Source: Cantharellus purpuraceus
Lineage: Eukaryota; Basidiomycota; Agaricomycetes; Cantharellales; Hydnaceae
Assembly: GCA_025174535.1 (NCBI GenBank)
Contig: JALBUN010000003.1
Location: forward strand, 1,200,501 to 1,264,500
Direction: 5' to 3'
Length of the DNA: 64,000 bases
The notes beneath the pieces were generated by a model. The model was not told where the DNA came from. It saw only the letters and a program-made list of their open reading frames with translations, and made no database searches. The position numbers and the translations under genes were made by a program. This document shows, in pieces, positions 1 through 12,299 of this stretch (position 1 is the first letter of the stretch; each line of letters begins with the position of its first letter).

Positions 1-1458
1 CCCGCACTGTTTAAATCTTCATCATCGTTTGATATCACGATGTAAAGAGGAAATTCGGTTTCTGGCCATTTGAACGTCAACATACATTTCTCCGGAGGGG
101 ATGTCATCGATGTTATGACGGGGCTCGACCTCAGAGCATCCAACTGTCTCTTGATATTGCTCGTGAGCTGTGTGATCAACCTGTAGTCATTGTAAATGAG
201 ACCAGGGCGACAAGTGTCCAAATCAAAAGAGGCAAGGGTGAATGGATATAAGGAATGGATGGAACGAACTTGTTGCGTTCAGTAACAGTTTTCATCAGGG
301 CCAGCTTCTGCTCTTTGTTTCTTTGTGTACCCAATTGCGCCAAGGCGGCCTTATTTTCTGCGATAGCCTGGTCGAGACGATTTTGCTTGGAAGCAATTGA
401 ATCGTCAGAAGAGACTTCGGAGGTGGTGGAATTCGACGTCTCAAGCAATGGTGCTGGAGGTAGACTGTCAGCCTCACTTGCCAGTCGTTGCTGTTCAATC
501 AACAGCGCCATTCGTTCCTTGATTTTAAGATTGAGAGAGGAGGAGCCTCTGGACGCTGGCTTAAAAGCTATAGTGTTGAGGGTATCCAGAGTAAGAATAG
601 GTAGCGCAAGCTAGCAGTTCAAATTGTAGACAAAAAGAAACACACCTTGATTGATAATGGGCACCCGATTGACCCGTGGCAATTTATCTGGTATGCCGAG
701 ATTGACATTAGACGGTAGAGGTTGTTGAACTGATACCAAAGGGATAGATGTAGGTAGAGGGAAGTAGGGAGAAGGGCGAAGTCGACGTTGCTCATTTAAC
801 TCCAGTTCACTTTGCGCTTCTTGGGAATGGGACCGACGAGATGAGATATCCGTGGGAGACTTCGGAGGGAAGTTCTCAGATTGGAGTAATAAAACGCCTG
901 GTAGGAAAGGTCGGGATGATGACAATTCCGAAGGGCCAGGTACAAGATCGAAATTCAAGTGAATGTTGGGAGAACGTTGAGAGGCTACCTTGTTGCAAAG
1001 CTGAGCCATGCGAGCTGCGCGTCTTTCCCTTTTACGACGTTTCTTCTCGGACTTCCTGGACCTTTTGGCCTGCTCCAGATCTGGTTCTTGTTCTGCATCG
1101 ATTCGTTTTCGCTTTAGCAACTGTACAGTTTCTGACAGAAGTGCATTCAACAACACCGATCCTTTTGGGCGAGAAACTGCAAACCTTGACTGTGTGCGAC
1201 CATAGGTGCTGCAACGAGTGACTCGTTGCGTATTCTTGGAGTGACAACTGATGACAACACCGTCTTTCCCTTCCCAGAAGACATGTTTTGTGCTTGTGAG
1301 CTTAGAGGAACATGCGTGGTCCGTGGTCGTTGTGGAAGCGACACTGATGTGGAAGCGACAGGACGCTCAGGAGGTCGAGATGGACCATGGTGGTTCAGCT
1401 CATCCGAGGCAAAGTCGAGGCGAATGGGTCGATCTCTAGTGCCCAAAGTTAGTGCCAT
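1..1458 (-). CDS. Lys/Arg-rich hypothetical nuclear protein (partial, C-terminus outside window)
   Basis: I do not recognise the family. The ATG at 1458-1456 opens a Ser/Pro-rich N-terminus. Removing a short intron (about 1161-1216) joins ...MVAHSQ to ETVQLLKRKRIDAEQEPD, followed by a strongly basic stretch (KRSRKSEKKRRKRERRAAR) that looks like a nuclear localisation signal. A further exon near 511-340 has a helical, coiled-coil-like segment (QAIAENKAALAQLGTQRNKE). The reading frame then continues to the left edge with ...LITQLTSNIKRQLDALRSS, so the gene leaves the window and any catalytic or zinc-finger part may lie outside. It is divergent from the NTF2-domain gene, with only about 64-100 bp between start codons. 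Nuclear location is inferred from base composition of the protein only. Confidence 0.55.
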
Positions 1459-1522
1459 GGTGTTGGTAGCCTGATGCAAAAGCATCCTTAGTTGAGGCTG
1501 AAGCGGACAAGAGAGGATATAT

Positions 1523-3754
1523 ATGTCCGTTAGCGCCCATCTCCGGTACCTAACATCAATGTCAGGCCACAGCAGGCCTCCAGAGCCAATTCACGACAAG
1601 CGGACTATTATAGCGGACTCTGTTCATGTCCCATCAAAGCGTCGTAAACTACAGCACGTAGAGGACACTCAAGAGGAAATTCAACGTTCACCGACACACA
1701 TTTTAGTCAAGCAAGAGCCCAGTCCAAGTCCTCCTCCTTCCCTTGCATTGCGTACATCAGGAACGATTCGCATTGATATCCCTCCCGATTGTCGTAAATC
1801 CCAAGTTGGATGGAAGGAAAGGCGTGACAAATGGGTCGCACAGGAGATCTCGAAACTCAAATCTCTTGGGTTGAAAGTGCCCAAGATTGTTGTCCGGTAA
1901 GTTTATTTCAAGGTACAATGGCATAGCCTTGACCTACTCGTAGGGAAGATGGCCTGGCGTTAGACTGGTCAGTACACAATCTGATATGCCTAGAACTCGT
2001 CCATTACTGACATATATTAGGGTCAGCAAGGTGCCTGTCTTTCCGCTTACCTTGAGGCCTCCTAGTCCTATTATTCTCGGCGATTCCAGCACACAGGATC
2101 CTGAGCCACAGCAATTTCCAAGTGAAAAGCCCCTCATCGACCCTCTTGGTCATGCATTGCGTGACCAGACGGTGTCTGCCTATCTATCAAGCACTGCAGC
2201 TCCAAAGCCTTCTGTGTGTACTCACGTACCCAAAGAAAGAGGACATGATGTGTCTGCACATCTATATAGCACTGCTGCTCCCAAGGCTACTGCGCCTACT
2301 CATACACCCAAAGAAACCCAGCACGAACCTTTACCTCCAGCACAAGGGATCTCTACTGGCGTCTTGTCCGAGTTTGTGGTTGTAGGTGCTGCGACACGCA
2401 AGGTATTGGAAGGTCCAGGTTCTGAAGGAGTTGCTGAAAACACTTCGGATCATACGGTCCAACGGGAACACCGCAAGCTTTTACCTTTTGACCTTCGCCC
2501 TAGCACCAAATTTCCGTCAAATAAAGAGGGATCCAAGAAACGATCAGTACGACGCCTGGCTTGGATCACAAAGGAGATTGAGAAAGTTGAGGGATATACT
2601 GGAGAGAAAGTGGGAGGGTTTCGGTATGACGGCGACGATGTTATCATTCAACTCAGTAATGGTGCTCGTCGTGCGAGAAGGCAGAAAAGACTCCTCTCAT
2701 CGAAGCCGCCACAACTAGGTCGCGGGAAGCCTGGAATCTCTCACTCACCACGTCCAAGATCAAATGCGACACTTATTGCCGGTCCGTCCGGGAATGCTTC
2801 TGGAAAGACACACCCCAAAGGTCCAACTCTTGCTCTTTCAGAAGATTCGACCAACCTTCCACGAGGTGCAACTGCGGGGGAAGCGACCGCAGTCTCCGCG
2901 GAACCAGTTCCTGATGCAAGTTCGCAGTCGACCAAAAACACTCTATCATCAGACAAAGCAGCGATCTTGGCGTCAGACGTGTCGGAGCAGATGACAACTC
3001 TCAGTGTCTCAGAACCGATCAGTGGTTGTTCATCTGTTTTTCAGGCTCGTGGATTAGGCTTTCTGGAACGGCGAGTTCATGTTTGTGATGTCGCCGTCAT
3101 AGGATACTTACCTGACGTATTTTTAAAACCATCAATAAAACTCGTTAGCTATGTGCAGATATTTGACTCCGAACGTGATGCATTGTCACTTGCCTATACA
3201 CCCAACGCGACATTCTCTTTGACTGAAGATAGTACGTAATGGCATCTTCAATTACTTGGCCACGCAACTGATCGTCTCCTGTGAGTTAGACCATGACAGT
3301 AGTGCCGGTATGTAAATCACGTTTCTTCGTATGCCCAGTCCTGCATATCATGTCCGTCCAGCTCCTTTCTTTACAGGTGGTTTTCTACAAACTGTGAAGG
3401 CCGGGCGCCTAGAGATAGTAGAAACACTTAGGAAGATTAGGACTGATCTCCGCCATCCCCCATTGGCCGAGATTGCCTACAACATTGCGTCTCTTGATGA
3501 TATGTCCCCTGGAGGGCTCTTACTGACCTGCAAGGGTGCATTGCTACCTATGAATCGACCTGCACATCAGCAGGAACATCGATGTTTCTTCTCTCGCGTC
3601 TTTGTTTTGAGACAGAACGATGAATGCAGCCGGTAAGTTGTAATATAGTCCCAGCCCACGCAACGTACTTTATGACATGACATGCTAGAGAAACGTGGCC
3701 TTTGCAGATAGCCGCTGACCAGCTAACCATACTAAATAAGTTAAAAGGAGTATG
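1523..3754 (+). CDS. NTF2-like domain protein
   Basis: The protein starts at ATG 1523 (or 1559). Exon 1 ends ...LKVPKIVVR; introns near 1899-1943 and 1966-2020 join it through REDGLALDW to VSKVPVFPLTLRPPSP. A basic central region precedes a C-terminal domain that starts around FLERRVHVCD, continues VSYVQIFDSERDALSLAYTP and ends FFSRVFVLRQNDE. That order (helix, IF-D-x-x-R-x-x-L-x-x-x-Y-x-x-x-A, terminal F-x-R-x-F-V-L strand) is typical of the NTF2-like fold as in Mex67/NXF1. Two small introns near 3231-3375 interrupt the domain. A last intron near 3634-3689 leads to SRETWPLQIAADQLTILNKL and stop TGA at 3752. No leucine-rich repeat or UBA domain is visible, so it is not a full Mex67. A role in nuclear export or RNA binding is inference. 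A 26-residue tandem duplication lies in the linker. Confidence 0.7.
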
Positions 3755-3801
3755 AAATGGTGAGTACGTTTACTGCAAGTATGTTCTAGGGATAATCATT
3801 C

Positions 3802-3826
3802 TTCTCGAGCAAAGATTGCTCGAGAA
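3802..3826. repeat. Perfect 11-bp hairpin in the 3' flank of the NTF2-domain gene
   Basis: Two 11-base arms (TTCTCGAGCAA and its exact reverse complement) are separated by a 3-base loop. The hairpin lies 48 bp after the stop codon at 3754, so it is probably in the 3' UTR. The rest of 3755-4169 shows no coding signal. Confidence 0.7.
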
Positions 3827-4169
3827 TCTCCTCGCCCTATAGCTCCTTTGTAAACATGGAGGTCGGAGCCTGAGGCCTGAGGATTCAGTTACTCATGGCC
3901 ACCTACCTTGTGACGCCCAGTGCTTGCATGCTCTGGTTGTGTTTGTTCATCGCTGCGTCGTAGCAGATTTCTGTGTTTGAGTAAACTTCACCTGTTGCCA
4001 TTTTATCCCTGATGAATTTCATGTAGTGGCTGACGTGTAATGACATGACGTATTTTTGAGAGTTTGCAAGTATCCACTTGCAATAAAACCCGGAGACGAT
4101 TTTGGAGTTCTCAAGTGAATAAATAGCGCCTGATCAATACATAGAAGACACGATTGTTACATGCATTGA

Positions 4170-6882
4170 CTACCAAAACTTACCCAAAACGCTCGTTCTC
4201 GACATACCTGACATGCTGCCTCTACTTCCTCCCAGAAATGAGCTCATACCTCCTATAGCAACACTAACAGGTCGCATCGGTGCAGAATCGAAAACATGGG
4301 GACATGGTTGAGACAGCGGTGGCGCTGAGAGACGAGGATTGGGGAGTTCACGCTCGTACATCGAGGGTCGACGAGGAGCAGATAACAGCGTACTATACTG
4401 TGGCTCGTTGAAAGCTTCACGCACCCCGCGTAGTCGAGCTAAAACCTAGTCCTGGATGAGTGTATTCTGCACAGCCACTAGAATAAACTTTGCGCACCTG
4501 TTCATAGAACTCGATTTCTCCATCTAGGTGCTCAGTAGCGAACCTCTCTAAGTCTTCTACTTTCTGGCGATGGTACGTTTCGAATTCGGCCATTGTCGTG
4601 TTCAGCACTGTCTCACATCGTGCGGCGACGTCGTCATCTGACAGCTGACATGCAATTCGGGACTGGGGCCGCATAATAACGAAAACAAACATCGTACCGC
4701 ATCCGGTTTTGTGGCCTCTTTATATCGCGAAAGCGTCGCCTTATGTGTTTCCACGACGGACTTGAGGCAAAAGGGTCAGAAAGGAAATAACAACATCGAA
4801 AAGGCCTACAGCGTAGAGCTCTGAAGGATGGGCTACGTCCTTGAGAGTCTCATGAGACGCTAATTGCCTTCTTCGAGCCTAGGGCACGTGAGTACCGATC
4901 ACTGCAACGAAACCAACACACCATACGCTGTCGTCGTGCAAGTCAGCGACCGACTGTAACGTTTCTGCTGTCTTCTGGAGCGCCTTTGTCAACTTCAGAC
5001 AATCTAGGGCGACAGTAAGTCCACACCCTGAACTATAACTCGGACTACGTACCTTCACACTCTTCTCGCCAACACCACGAGCCAGCCTCATTCATCAGTC
5101 CTCTCCTACTACAATTCGATTCGTCTTCGTCCTCTTCGTCCTCGCCTATATCCGGCGTCGGGCTACCACCTGCAATAGGAGTAGACGTAATCAAGGACAA
5201 TATACCATAAGATAACAAGCGTTGCACATTGGACATCTCTTTCGGTTACAACGTCAGCTCATTTCAAATAGAGGGACTGACTAGAATATACCCAGTCTCG
5301 TGTCTCTGACTTTCTGGAATATACCACGTAGGCTCTGGACACTCTTGTCGACCGCTCTGACGTGCCCTTGAAATCGGTCGACGGTTTCGACCGCGTCCTC
5401 CACATCCAAGTTGAAGGCGGGATGGTAAACTTGTGAATAAAATGTGGCGCCGGCAGGTGGGGTGTTAAGATGGTGTGGAAGAAGTCTCTTCCATTCCTAA
5501 AATGATTGTCTATTTCATCGAAGGCAGGTTGCATGTCATCGTAAAAGACGTACGGTCTCGCTCTCGCAGCCCAGGAAGAAAGTAAGGACTTCGGCGTACC
5601 TTGCAACAGGATGTCGGATAACTCTAGAGAGATAACGTTCTAGATCTCCACGTCTTGCCTCAACGAACTCCTGACTGAATCGGCCAGCATACTGCTTCTC
5701 TGGGAGTGGAGGAAGAGCGATTCCAGGTAAATGTCGGGTCAATACTGTGTGCAGAAAAACAAAATGAGAAAATCGTCGATGGACTGTTATTCGTGTAGGT
5801 GAATCCAAATTATCATTCCGACTACCTTGACCTTCGGTAGGGAGAAAGAGAGAAGTCACTAAATATATGGTATAGGATCCGGAGATACCAGAAGATCGCC
5901 TTGACGGGGAATGTACCATGACGCGAAAACTAGGTAGCTTCGGTTTCCACGCTGGACCATGATCAATGAAGTGTCGATTCGGTTGGCTTAGCTGTTGCAG
6001 TTCCTGACTCTCTTTATCGTTGTCTTCTTTCTCATCTTCATCATTATAATATATACTTGGTAGCTTCTGCACTGCTGTTGCTGGGAGATCTGTTGAAGTG
6101 CCTTTAAGCACCCAGTCCTCCGCACCAGAGGTGACAAAGCTCGAGAAGCGATTGAGGGTCTTCCCGCCAAGGAGGCTATGGCGAAAGCTGGGAAAATAAG
6201 ACCATTCCCCAGTTGTCTGAGGCTGTAGCGGCAGGGCTGTCTGGCCAGATTTTGGTGAATTACGGGGCGTCAAAGAATCCTTTGAGCCTGCCCGGTCGTG
6301 TTGGAATTGGTCAGGAGAGAGAAGGGAGGGGGCGGACAACATGTCAGATGTAAACTCCATAGGCCTGGGTCAGATGTGCTAGCAATCCGCATGTAGAAGA
6401 GCACATACGGCATAGTAGGTTCGTGGTATCAATCCCACCTTGCCGTCTACATTAGCAAGGCTCCAGCCATCGTCCAGCTCTTCCTTGAGGATATCCAGCT
6501 CGTCCCCAGCACTCATTGTGAGCTCACGGAACTCGGGTTTGCCCTCAAAGTCATACAGTGCCCGAGCAGCCCTCCCAGTCCCTGTGTCCGTCTCTTCCTC
6601 ATCATCAGATGTAGATTGACCGGCACCCCTCTCAGCTTGTTCTGTAACCCAGGCATTAGACGCGTTGATTCCGGCATCGAATTCCGATGCAGGTCGTGTG
6701 AAGGTGTCTGTCGTGATTGCAGATGGCGCTGCGAGTGACTTGGGATTAGGAAGGGTGGTCATAATTGAGTTGCATGAAGTTCTGAAGCAAGGAGCGACTT
6801 CTATTCTAGGCATCAAACTAGACGCTTCTAGGCTTCTTGCGTTGGGTGGATGCACATACTGCATGAAGCCACTACTGGCCAT
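4170..6882 (-). CDS. SH3-PX-BAR sorting nexin (SNX9-like)
   Basis: Domain order from the N-terminus: about 95 unstructured acidic/Ser residues, then an SH3 domain (ARALYDFEGKPEFRELTMSA ... GWSLANVDGKVGLIPRTYY). A Ser-rich linker with FSSFVTSGAEDWVLKG follows, then a PX domain with the phosphoinositide-binding core RRFSHFVFLHTVL and the proline loop ALPPLPEKQYAGRFS. The C-terminal half is a BAR/WASP-binding region spread over several exons (DAVETVDRFQGHVRAVDKSV, ALQKTAETLQSVADLHDD, TMAEFETYHRQKVEDLERFA, TEHLDGEIEFYEQ). This architecture matches SNX9/18/33 and the fungal 'SH3 and PX domain' proteins, which bend membranes and bind phosphoinositides in endocytosis; yeast Bem1 has a different order. 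At least five short introns are present. The last exon is Ser/Met/Gly-rich and ends at 4170; a GTAAGT donor-like site sits right at its end, so an extra terminal exon is possible. Confidence 0.85.
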
Positions 6883-7130
6883 CTAGGTATGATCTACATA
6901 CAGGCTATCGAGTCATGTGTCTATTATACCAAGGTCTTCTCACCCAGTCCGCCACAGCGAGAGGACGAAACCAAGACCAACACTTGCATAAAACCACCGA
7001 TCAACCTCTGTGAAAGTAAAAACCACTTGCAAAGCTGACCGTCCAACCTGTGAAAGACGCGCTGCAGCATGTTGGTACATGTTTGGTCACCAACTTAGGG
7101 TCGAGCACTATCTGGTTCTCTGCTCCCTTT

Positions 7131-8819
7131 ATGCGTGACATTGATGTCTCAAACCGCTGTGGAAACCCAGGCCACACTGCATATGAGAAATGCTTCGATG
7201 TCCCAGATGCTGAATTGGTTGCATCACCAGCAACTCTTCCGTGCGGACGAACTCTCCCCAATCGTCTAGTAAAGGTATGTACTTCCTAGGCTTTACCTGT
7301 TCCTCTTAATTATCGATGATGAAGCAAAGGTAGCCATGTATGAACACCTCGCAGCTTTCTCGGGTGGGCTGCCAAACGAATATCATCTTTCCCTCTACTC
7401 CAGGTGGGCTCAAGGAGGATGGGGAATGATCATCACCGGCAATTGCCAAATTTCTTCTTCCCATCTATCATTGGGACGGGACATTGTTTTCCCGTCATCT
7501 CCGTCTGCTCGTGATGTGGACGCATTCAAGGCATTATCAGCAGCAATGCATTCGTCTGGTACATCTGGTTCAAAATGTATGAATAGGCCCTTAGCTATCG
7601 TCCAGCTGAGTCACTCGGGTCGACAGTCTCCGCGGTTTCTTGGAGGGCGCCTGGGATCCCTCCGTCGCCCCTTCGGCCCTTCATCTCGGCGTGTTGGAGA
7701 TGACACCAAGGAAGGATTTCTGGCCAGCGTCACGTACAGGCTCATGTTTCAAACTCCACGCGTTCTCTCACAAGGAGACATTGCAGGAGTGGTCCAAGCA
7801 TTCGTCAAAGCCGCCAAGTTAACCTATGAGACGGGTTTTGACGGCATTCAGCTGCACGCCGCTCATGGATGTAAGTTCACGGTTACTAATGATTGGCTTG
7901 GATTGGATTCAAAACCTGAGGACAGATATCCTCTCGCAGTTTCTATCTTACAAGGTGAGACCATGTACTAAAGTCTGGGCTACCTACCCATGACTCGTCA
8001 CGGCAGCTTAATAACCGCGAAGACGAATATTCAAATGGGATCCTACTGATAAAAACAATAATTGACGGTATTCGTGCAGTGACACCTCCATGTTTTGTTT
8101 TAGGCATCAAGCTAAACGCTGGAGACTCCGTTCTGGGAGATGTATCCGAGGAAAGGGCACTAGGATATGTCAGACAGATTGCTCTCCTAGGGATTGATTT
8201 TATGGAGATTAGTGGCGGTGACTACGAGACTCCTAGTAAGGTTGCAATCCTTCTCTTTAGTGACTCCATGTAACACATGGAATCATATAAAACGGCAGCA
8301 TTTATAGCCTCTCCTTCCCGACGTCAAGCCTTTTTTGCATCTTTCTCCCGTCGAGTTGTCCAGGCTCTACCCACCTTCGAGAGCAAGGCTGTCCCGTTGA
8401 TTGTGCTCACTGGCGCCTTGCGAACTCCATCGCAATTCTCGCAAGTCATTCGACACAACCATGCTAATCTCATTGGTGTCGGAAGACTATCCATTCTTTG
8501 TCCTAATCTCCCCCATCAGATATCTCCTTCCGTTTCACGCGGTGACACCCGCGGAATATTTCCTCTTCGCGAGCCCGTATTGTCAACCCCACGCTGGTTC
8601 CCTAAACTGATCGGTATGGGTGTTGAAACAGCGTGGTATATCGTGGGAGTTAGGCAGCTAACCCGCGGTAAAGAATTGGACATCGAGATGGGATCTCTAG
8701 GTGCGCTTTTCTGGATGTGGGCATGGACAGGTCCGAGTAGCTCCAGAGGCGTTACGACATGGGTCTTTTTCCTGGTTGCATTTATACTGATGTGGTTTAA
8801 ACTCGTAGAATGGATCTGA
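7131..8819 (+). CDS. Old Yellow Enzyme-type flavin oxidoreductase with C-terminal membrane segment
   Basis: FMN-dependent ene-reductase family (NADH:flavin oxidoreductase / NADH oxidase). The sequence shows the family N-terminus LPCGRTLPNRLVK, spliced to VAMYEHLAAFSGGLPNEYH, then QLSHSGRQ and the active-site block GFDGIQLHAAHG with the conserved His pair. An intron of about 70 bp after HAAHG joins it to YILSQFLSYK, and a second joins LNNREDEYSNG. The barrel then continues with VLGIKLNAGD, DFMEISGGDYETP, FFASFSRRVV and LIGVGR. The last residues (WVFFLVAFILMWFKLVEW) form one hydrophobic helix, suggesting the enzyme is anchored to a membrane. The start is uncertain: 7131 is the first in-frame ATG of the first recognisable exon, but a 5' exon may exist. 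Substrate cannot be told from sequence. Confidence 0.85.
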
Positions 8820-9946
8820 TGAATGCGGTCCTTTGGCCATATCGGCATTTTTTTCGACCGCTCTGAGTACTGTCGTTACAAATGGTTACTGATCTGGTCA
8901 TTCCTCTAACCCTCATAGGGGCTGGGAGCCTCAAGGCCACGAAATATACCATTCTTGAATCATGCGTATATTATCAAACAGGGGGCTGCGTTAGCGCAGC
9001 TTCACAAGCCGGAACGGACTTACATATCAATGTACGCACTCAACGGTTTCAGAAGTCTCCAGTTCCCACTTAGTTCCAGATGATAGTATATATGTTTGTC
9101 TGATAAGCACGAACAGACCACCAAAGAAGGCTCAAGATGATGGCGATTCCACTTTCCCTGCCTTAAACATCCAGATGTTCAATATGGCAATCCTATCTCA
9201 TGAATCTCTACGCCGGGGAGCTTCACACACTGGTGGGCAGGCATGATTGCAGGGTAGCAGTGAAATTCGTCATATTGAAAGAGACATAAGAACGCCAGAC
9301 ATACGACTCATAAGCTTGGAGAAAACACATCTCATTTGCATTTGTAGAGATTCACATTGATGAATGTATGTCAATTGTTACAATTTCAAGGAGAACATAC
9401 TAAATTCCTAGTGGAAGTTTGTATGGATCCAGGAAGTCGGTGAGGTGCCTGTCACGCGTCACGCGTCGAGCTACAGGCTGAGACATCCAAGTGGCCGGCC
9501 ACAGGGTTCAAAGCTGAACCCCAGTCTTTTGAATTAGGGCACCATACGTGTCACAGTGTACTCGTTTGTTCAGTTCTTTCAATCCCCTCCATGCTATCGC
9601 GAGTGCCAGTGGGTATCAGATCCATGTCTGTCGAGGAAGTATGCTGCTAAGTCCTGCGCATTGAGTATCACGACCTCGTGGACATCATTTTGGTGCTTTG
9701 CTGGTCACTCTCGTTGTACGCATTTAGTAAATGTGAAAGATAAGTTCGATCATAGCACAGACTGCGCGACAGTTGCATCTCTTTTATTTTTTGTTCTTAA
9801 CATGTCCAAATTGTCTGTAATATCAACCTGTACTCCAATGTCTATAATACTCCATTTATATCGATACCATATAGATGATCTCTATATATCATTATAAACA
9901 AAAGGAAAGAAAAGCCAGTGTGCTAAAACAGCCGTTGACATGGTCG
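8820..9946. other. Intergenic, between convergent genes
   Basis: No supported gene. Open frames here are short and have no family resemblance. A small direct repeat of ACGCGTC occurs near 9455-9470, but the flanking genes converge, so a promoter role is unlikely. The segment 9830-9905 is AT-rich and probably belongs to the 3' flank of the F-box gene. Confidence 0.6.
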
Positions 9947-12007
9947 TTAAAGGGACCAGTCAAGGACATGGATAAAATCGCTGTCTGTGGTCACTACGCA
10001 TAATCGGCCCAACCACTCGTCAAATTGAAGGCACCGAGTACCATTGCGCATCGCACGCGCAACGTCGACAGGTACTACCGGATATTTCATAGGTCGGTTT
10101 CGAGGGTGTTCAACGTTATTGGCATCAGGCCCGCCATCCACGTCCATTTCAATGCCATTGGATTCATGGATGGACAGGCTTGCCAATTCTGCGACGTGCG
10201 AGTCAGATGTATGACCCGTATCCAAAGAGTCAGAGAATGTATATCCTTCTGTGCGATAGACAGCCAGTTGAATCACTTCTCTGCCTTGAGGGGGCTGACG
10301 GCGGGGTGACCGCATCCAGACTACAGAGCGGTATGCTCCTGGAAGGATCGCCGCGGTCCCCTCCTCCTCCCAAGTGAATCGAGCATGGGTACCGACCGGG
10401 AGCTTGTAAGCATAGTCTGTAACATCAGAAGCACCATTCTGACCATCATCCACCACTTCAGGATGCATTACAAAGTGAAGGAATCCTCGCCGAAACTTTG
10501 TGGTAACGAAAATAGATATCGGAGGCGGCGGACAGTTGGCCAGCTTGTGCAGCATAGGAATTTCCGGATTCAAATGAGTTCTGAAATTCCAAGAAGCATC
10601 TCCATCGCTCATGAAGAAACCGTCAATGCTCTGATCCAAGATATGCCATCTCTCGTGTGGAACCGGATTGTGGACCTCTGCGTCTGTTGTGGGTATGTCG
10701 TATATCTCGAAAACTAAAGGATTGGAATCCATCGTGTTCACTACTCCGATGAGCACGCGAATCACTAATACCTGTTTTTGAGAGGAGAGTATCTTTATGT
10801 TCCAGATGCTATGACGCTAAATGCGGCTCGAATTAATGAGGTGATAAGTTGATCTTTCACTAGGTACTAACCCAGTTAACATAGCCAGGGACAGCACCAA
10901 GTTTCAAAATCGTGCGCGCATTCGATTGCAGGTCAAAGAATGCCACCGTACGAGGGCGATGCACGACTGCTAATAAAGGATAGCCGTGGATATCACTGAG
11001 AGACATTGCGCCTACGGGATATTGCGTTCGTGTGTCGAGGATCCTTTTGAAGGGGTGAGGTACTTGCTTGCTATACTCCAGGAAAGCAGCTGAGCCAGGT
11101 ACCAGGCTTGAAAGGATATCCAGAATCTCAACTGGGACGTAAGCAGCATTAATCACGGTCCTCCTAAACACAGGTTAGCTTAGCTAAACGAGACTTCAGT
11201 CCTACGAGTACAAAAACTTGCCTTTCTTCAGGTGGCCTAGTGAATGCCACAAACAAGCAGATCTTGCCGTCATTCAATGCATATCTTACATGAAGTTTCT
11301 GGACAGGTGTTTCTGAATTTAACATTGCAATGGCAATATGATCACGGCGACCACGAAAATTCATATCCCACACTACAACGGATTCTTTGCTCGTTTCTGG
11401 ATCCTGAGAAACTGTCACCATGTGCTTTCCTCCAGGAAGGAACTGCATGGTGAGGACCCGCTGGTGGCCGTTGAACCTGTAGTACTTTGGGAGTGGGTTG
11501 TAGTCTCGCCAGTTTTGCTCCAACTTTAGTGCGCGAGAAACCAAAAATTCGAGAGTAGGCCAATTGTGGCTTTCACCGAGCGAGCTGGGATATACCGGTT
11601 GAGCGGCAGGAAAGGCAACCTTCAGGCGGCGCGAAAGCGACAGCCAGATGCTCGAACCTCTGGTATATTCATACATGGTTTTGTTTGCCTGTGTGACAAA
11701 GGTCTGCACACAGAAATTGGCGTAAATTAAAGCTTAGTCTCACCAAACGCAAAGAAAGAATATCTCTGACGCTAAGCCAGAAACAAATGTGCAGAATGAT
11801 GTCCTCTGGCAGACTAACAACAGTCGTCTGACTATGTAAAGGCGTGACGCTCCAGTGTCGATATCCAGCACCAGGATCCATGGAATGGCACAAGGTTGAC
11901 GTCAAGTGTGGCTGTTGATGTGCGCCTGGAGTTCCAGCAACCCATTGCCCAACAAGTCCATTGGCACCCATAACGCAACTCGACATTGTAATAATATTCA
12001 CATGCAT
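9947..12007 (-). CDS. F-box protein
   Basis: The F-box is seen near the N-terminus: VVSLPEDIILHICFWLSVRD followed by ILSLRL, the usual LP-x-x-[IL]-x-x-x-I pattern that binds Skp1 in SCF ubiquitin ligases. After an intron near 11700 the protein continues with SSIWLSLSRRLK, LPKYYRFNGHQRVLTMQFLP and VVVWDMNFRGR, which resemble the beta-propeller-like C-terminal part of many Agaricomycete F-box proteins. Exons at about 11171-10860 and 10765-9947 complete it, ending DFIHVLDWSL. Introns are near 11163 and 10766-10859. The start at 12007 is the first ATG of the exon and may be too long; the F-box itself begins about 70 residues later. Substrate unknown. A degraded copy of the C-terminal coding part lies about 2 kb upstream on the same strand. 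Confidence 0.75.
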
Positions 12008-12299
12008 TTCGACTTCACGTGAGATCAGTCGTGTCAGTGGGTCTTAATTTTGATGGCGTAGCAAATGACATGTTAACCTCTTTCGAGTCGAACGTGAAGT
12101 TTATGAGAGAACTTATCGACTGTGGATATCTTTATTTGAAGAAATCATGGATGTGATATAGCACTTCAGTTTAGAATGAACATAATGGCATAGTTCATTT
12201 GGTGGTATGAGTTCATCACTAGGAGTAAGTGTGGGCTAATCCATGGGTGACATTATAGACACCGAGAAGTCGATAATTAAACGATCTCTGAGTCTATGG

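Noticed and set aside
9455..9470. ACGCGT repeats as an MCB-type cell-cycle promoter element
   Set aside because: The site lies between two convergent gene ends, where no promoter is expected.
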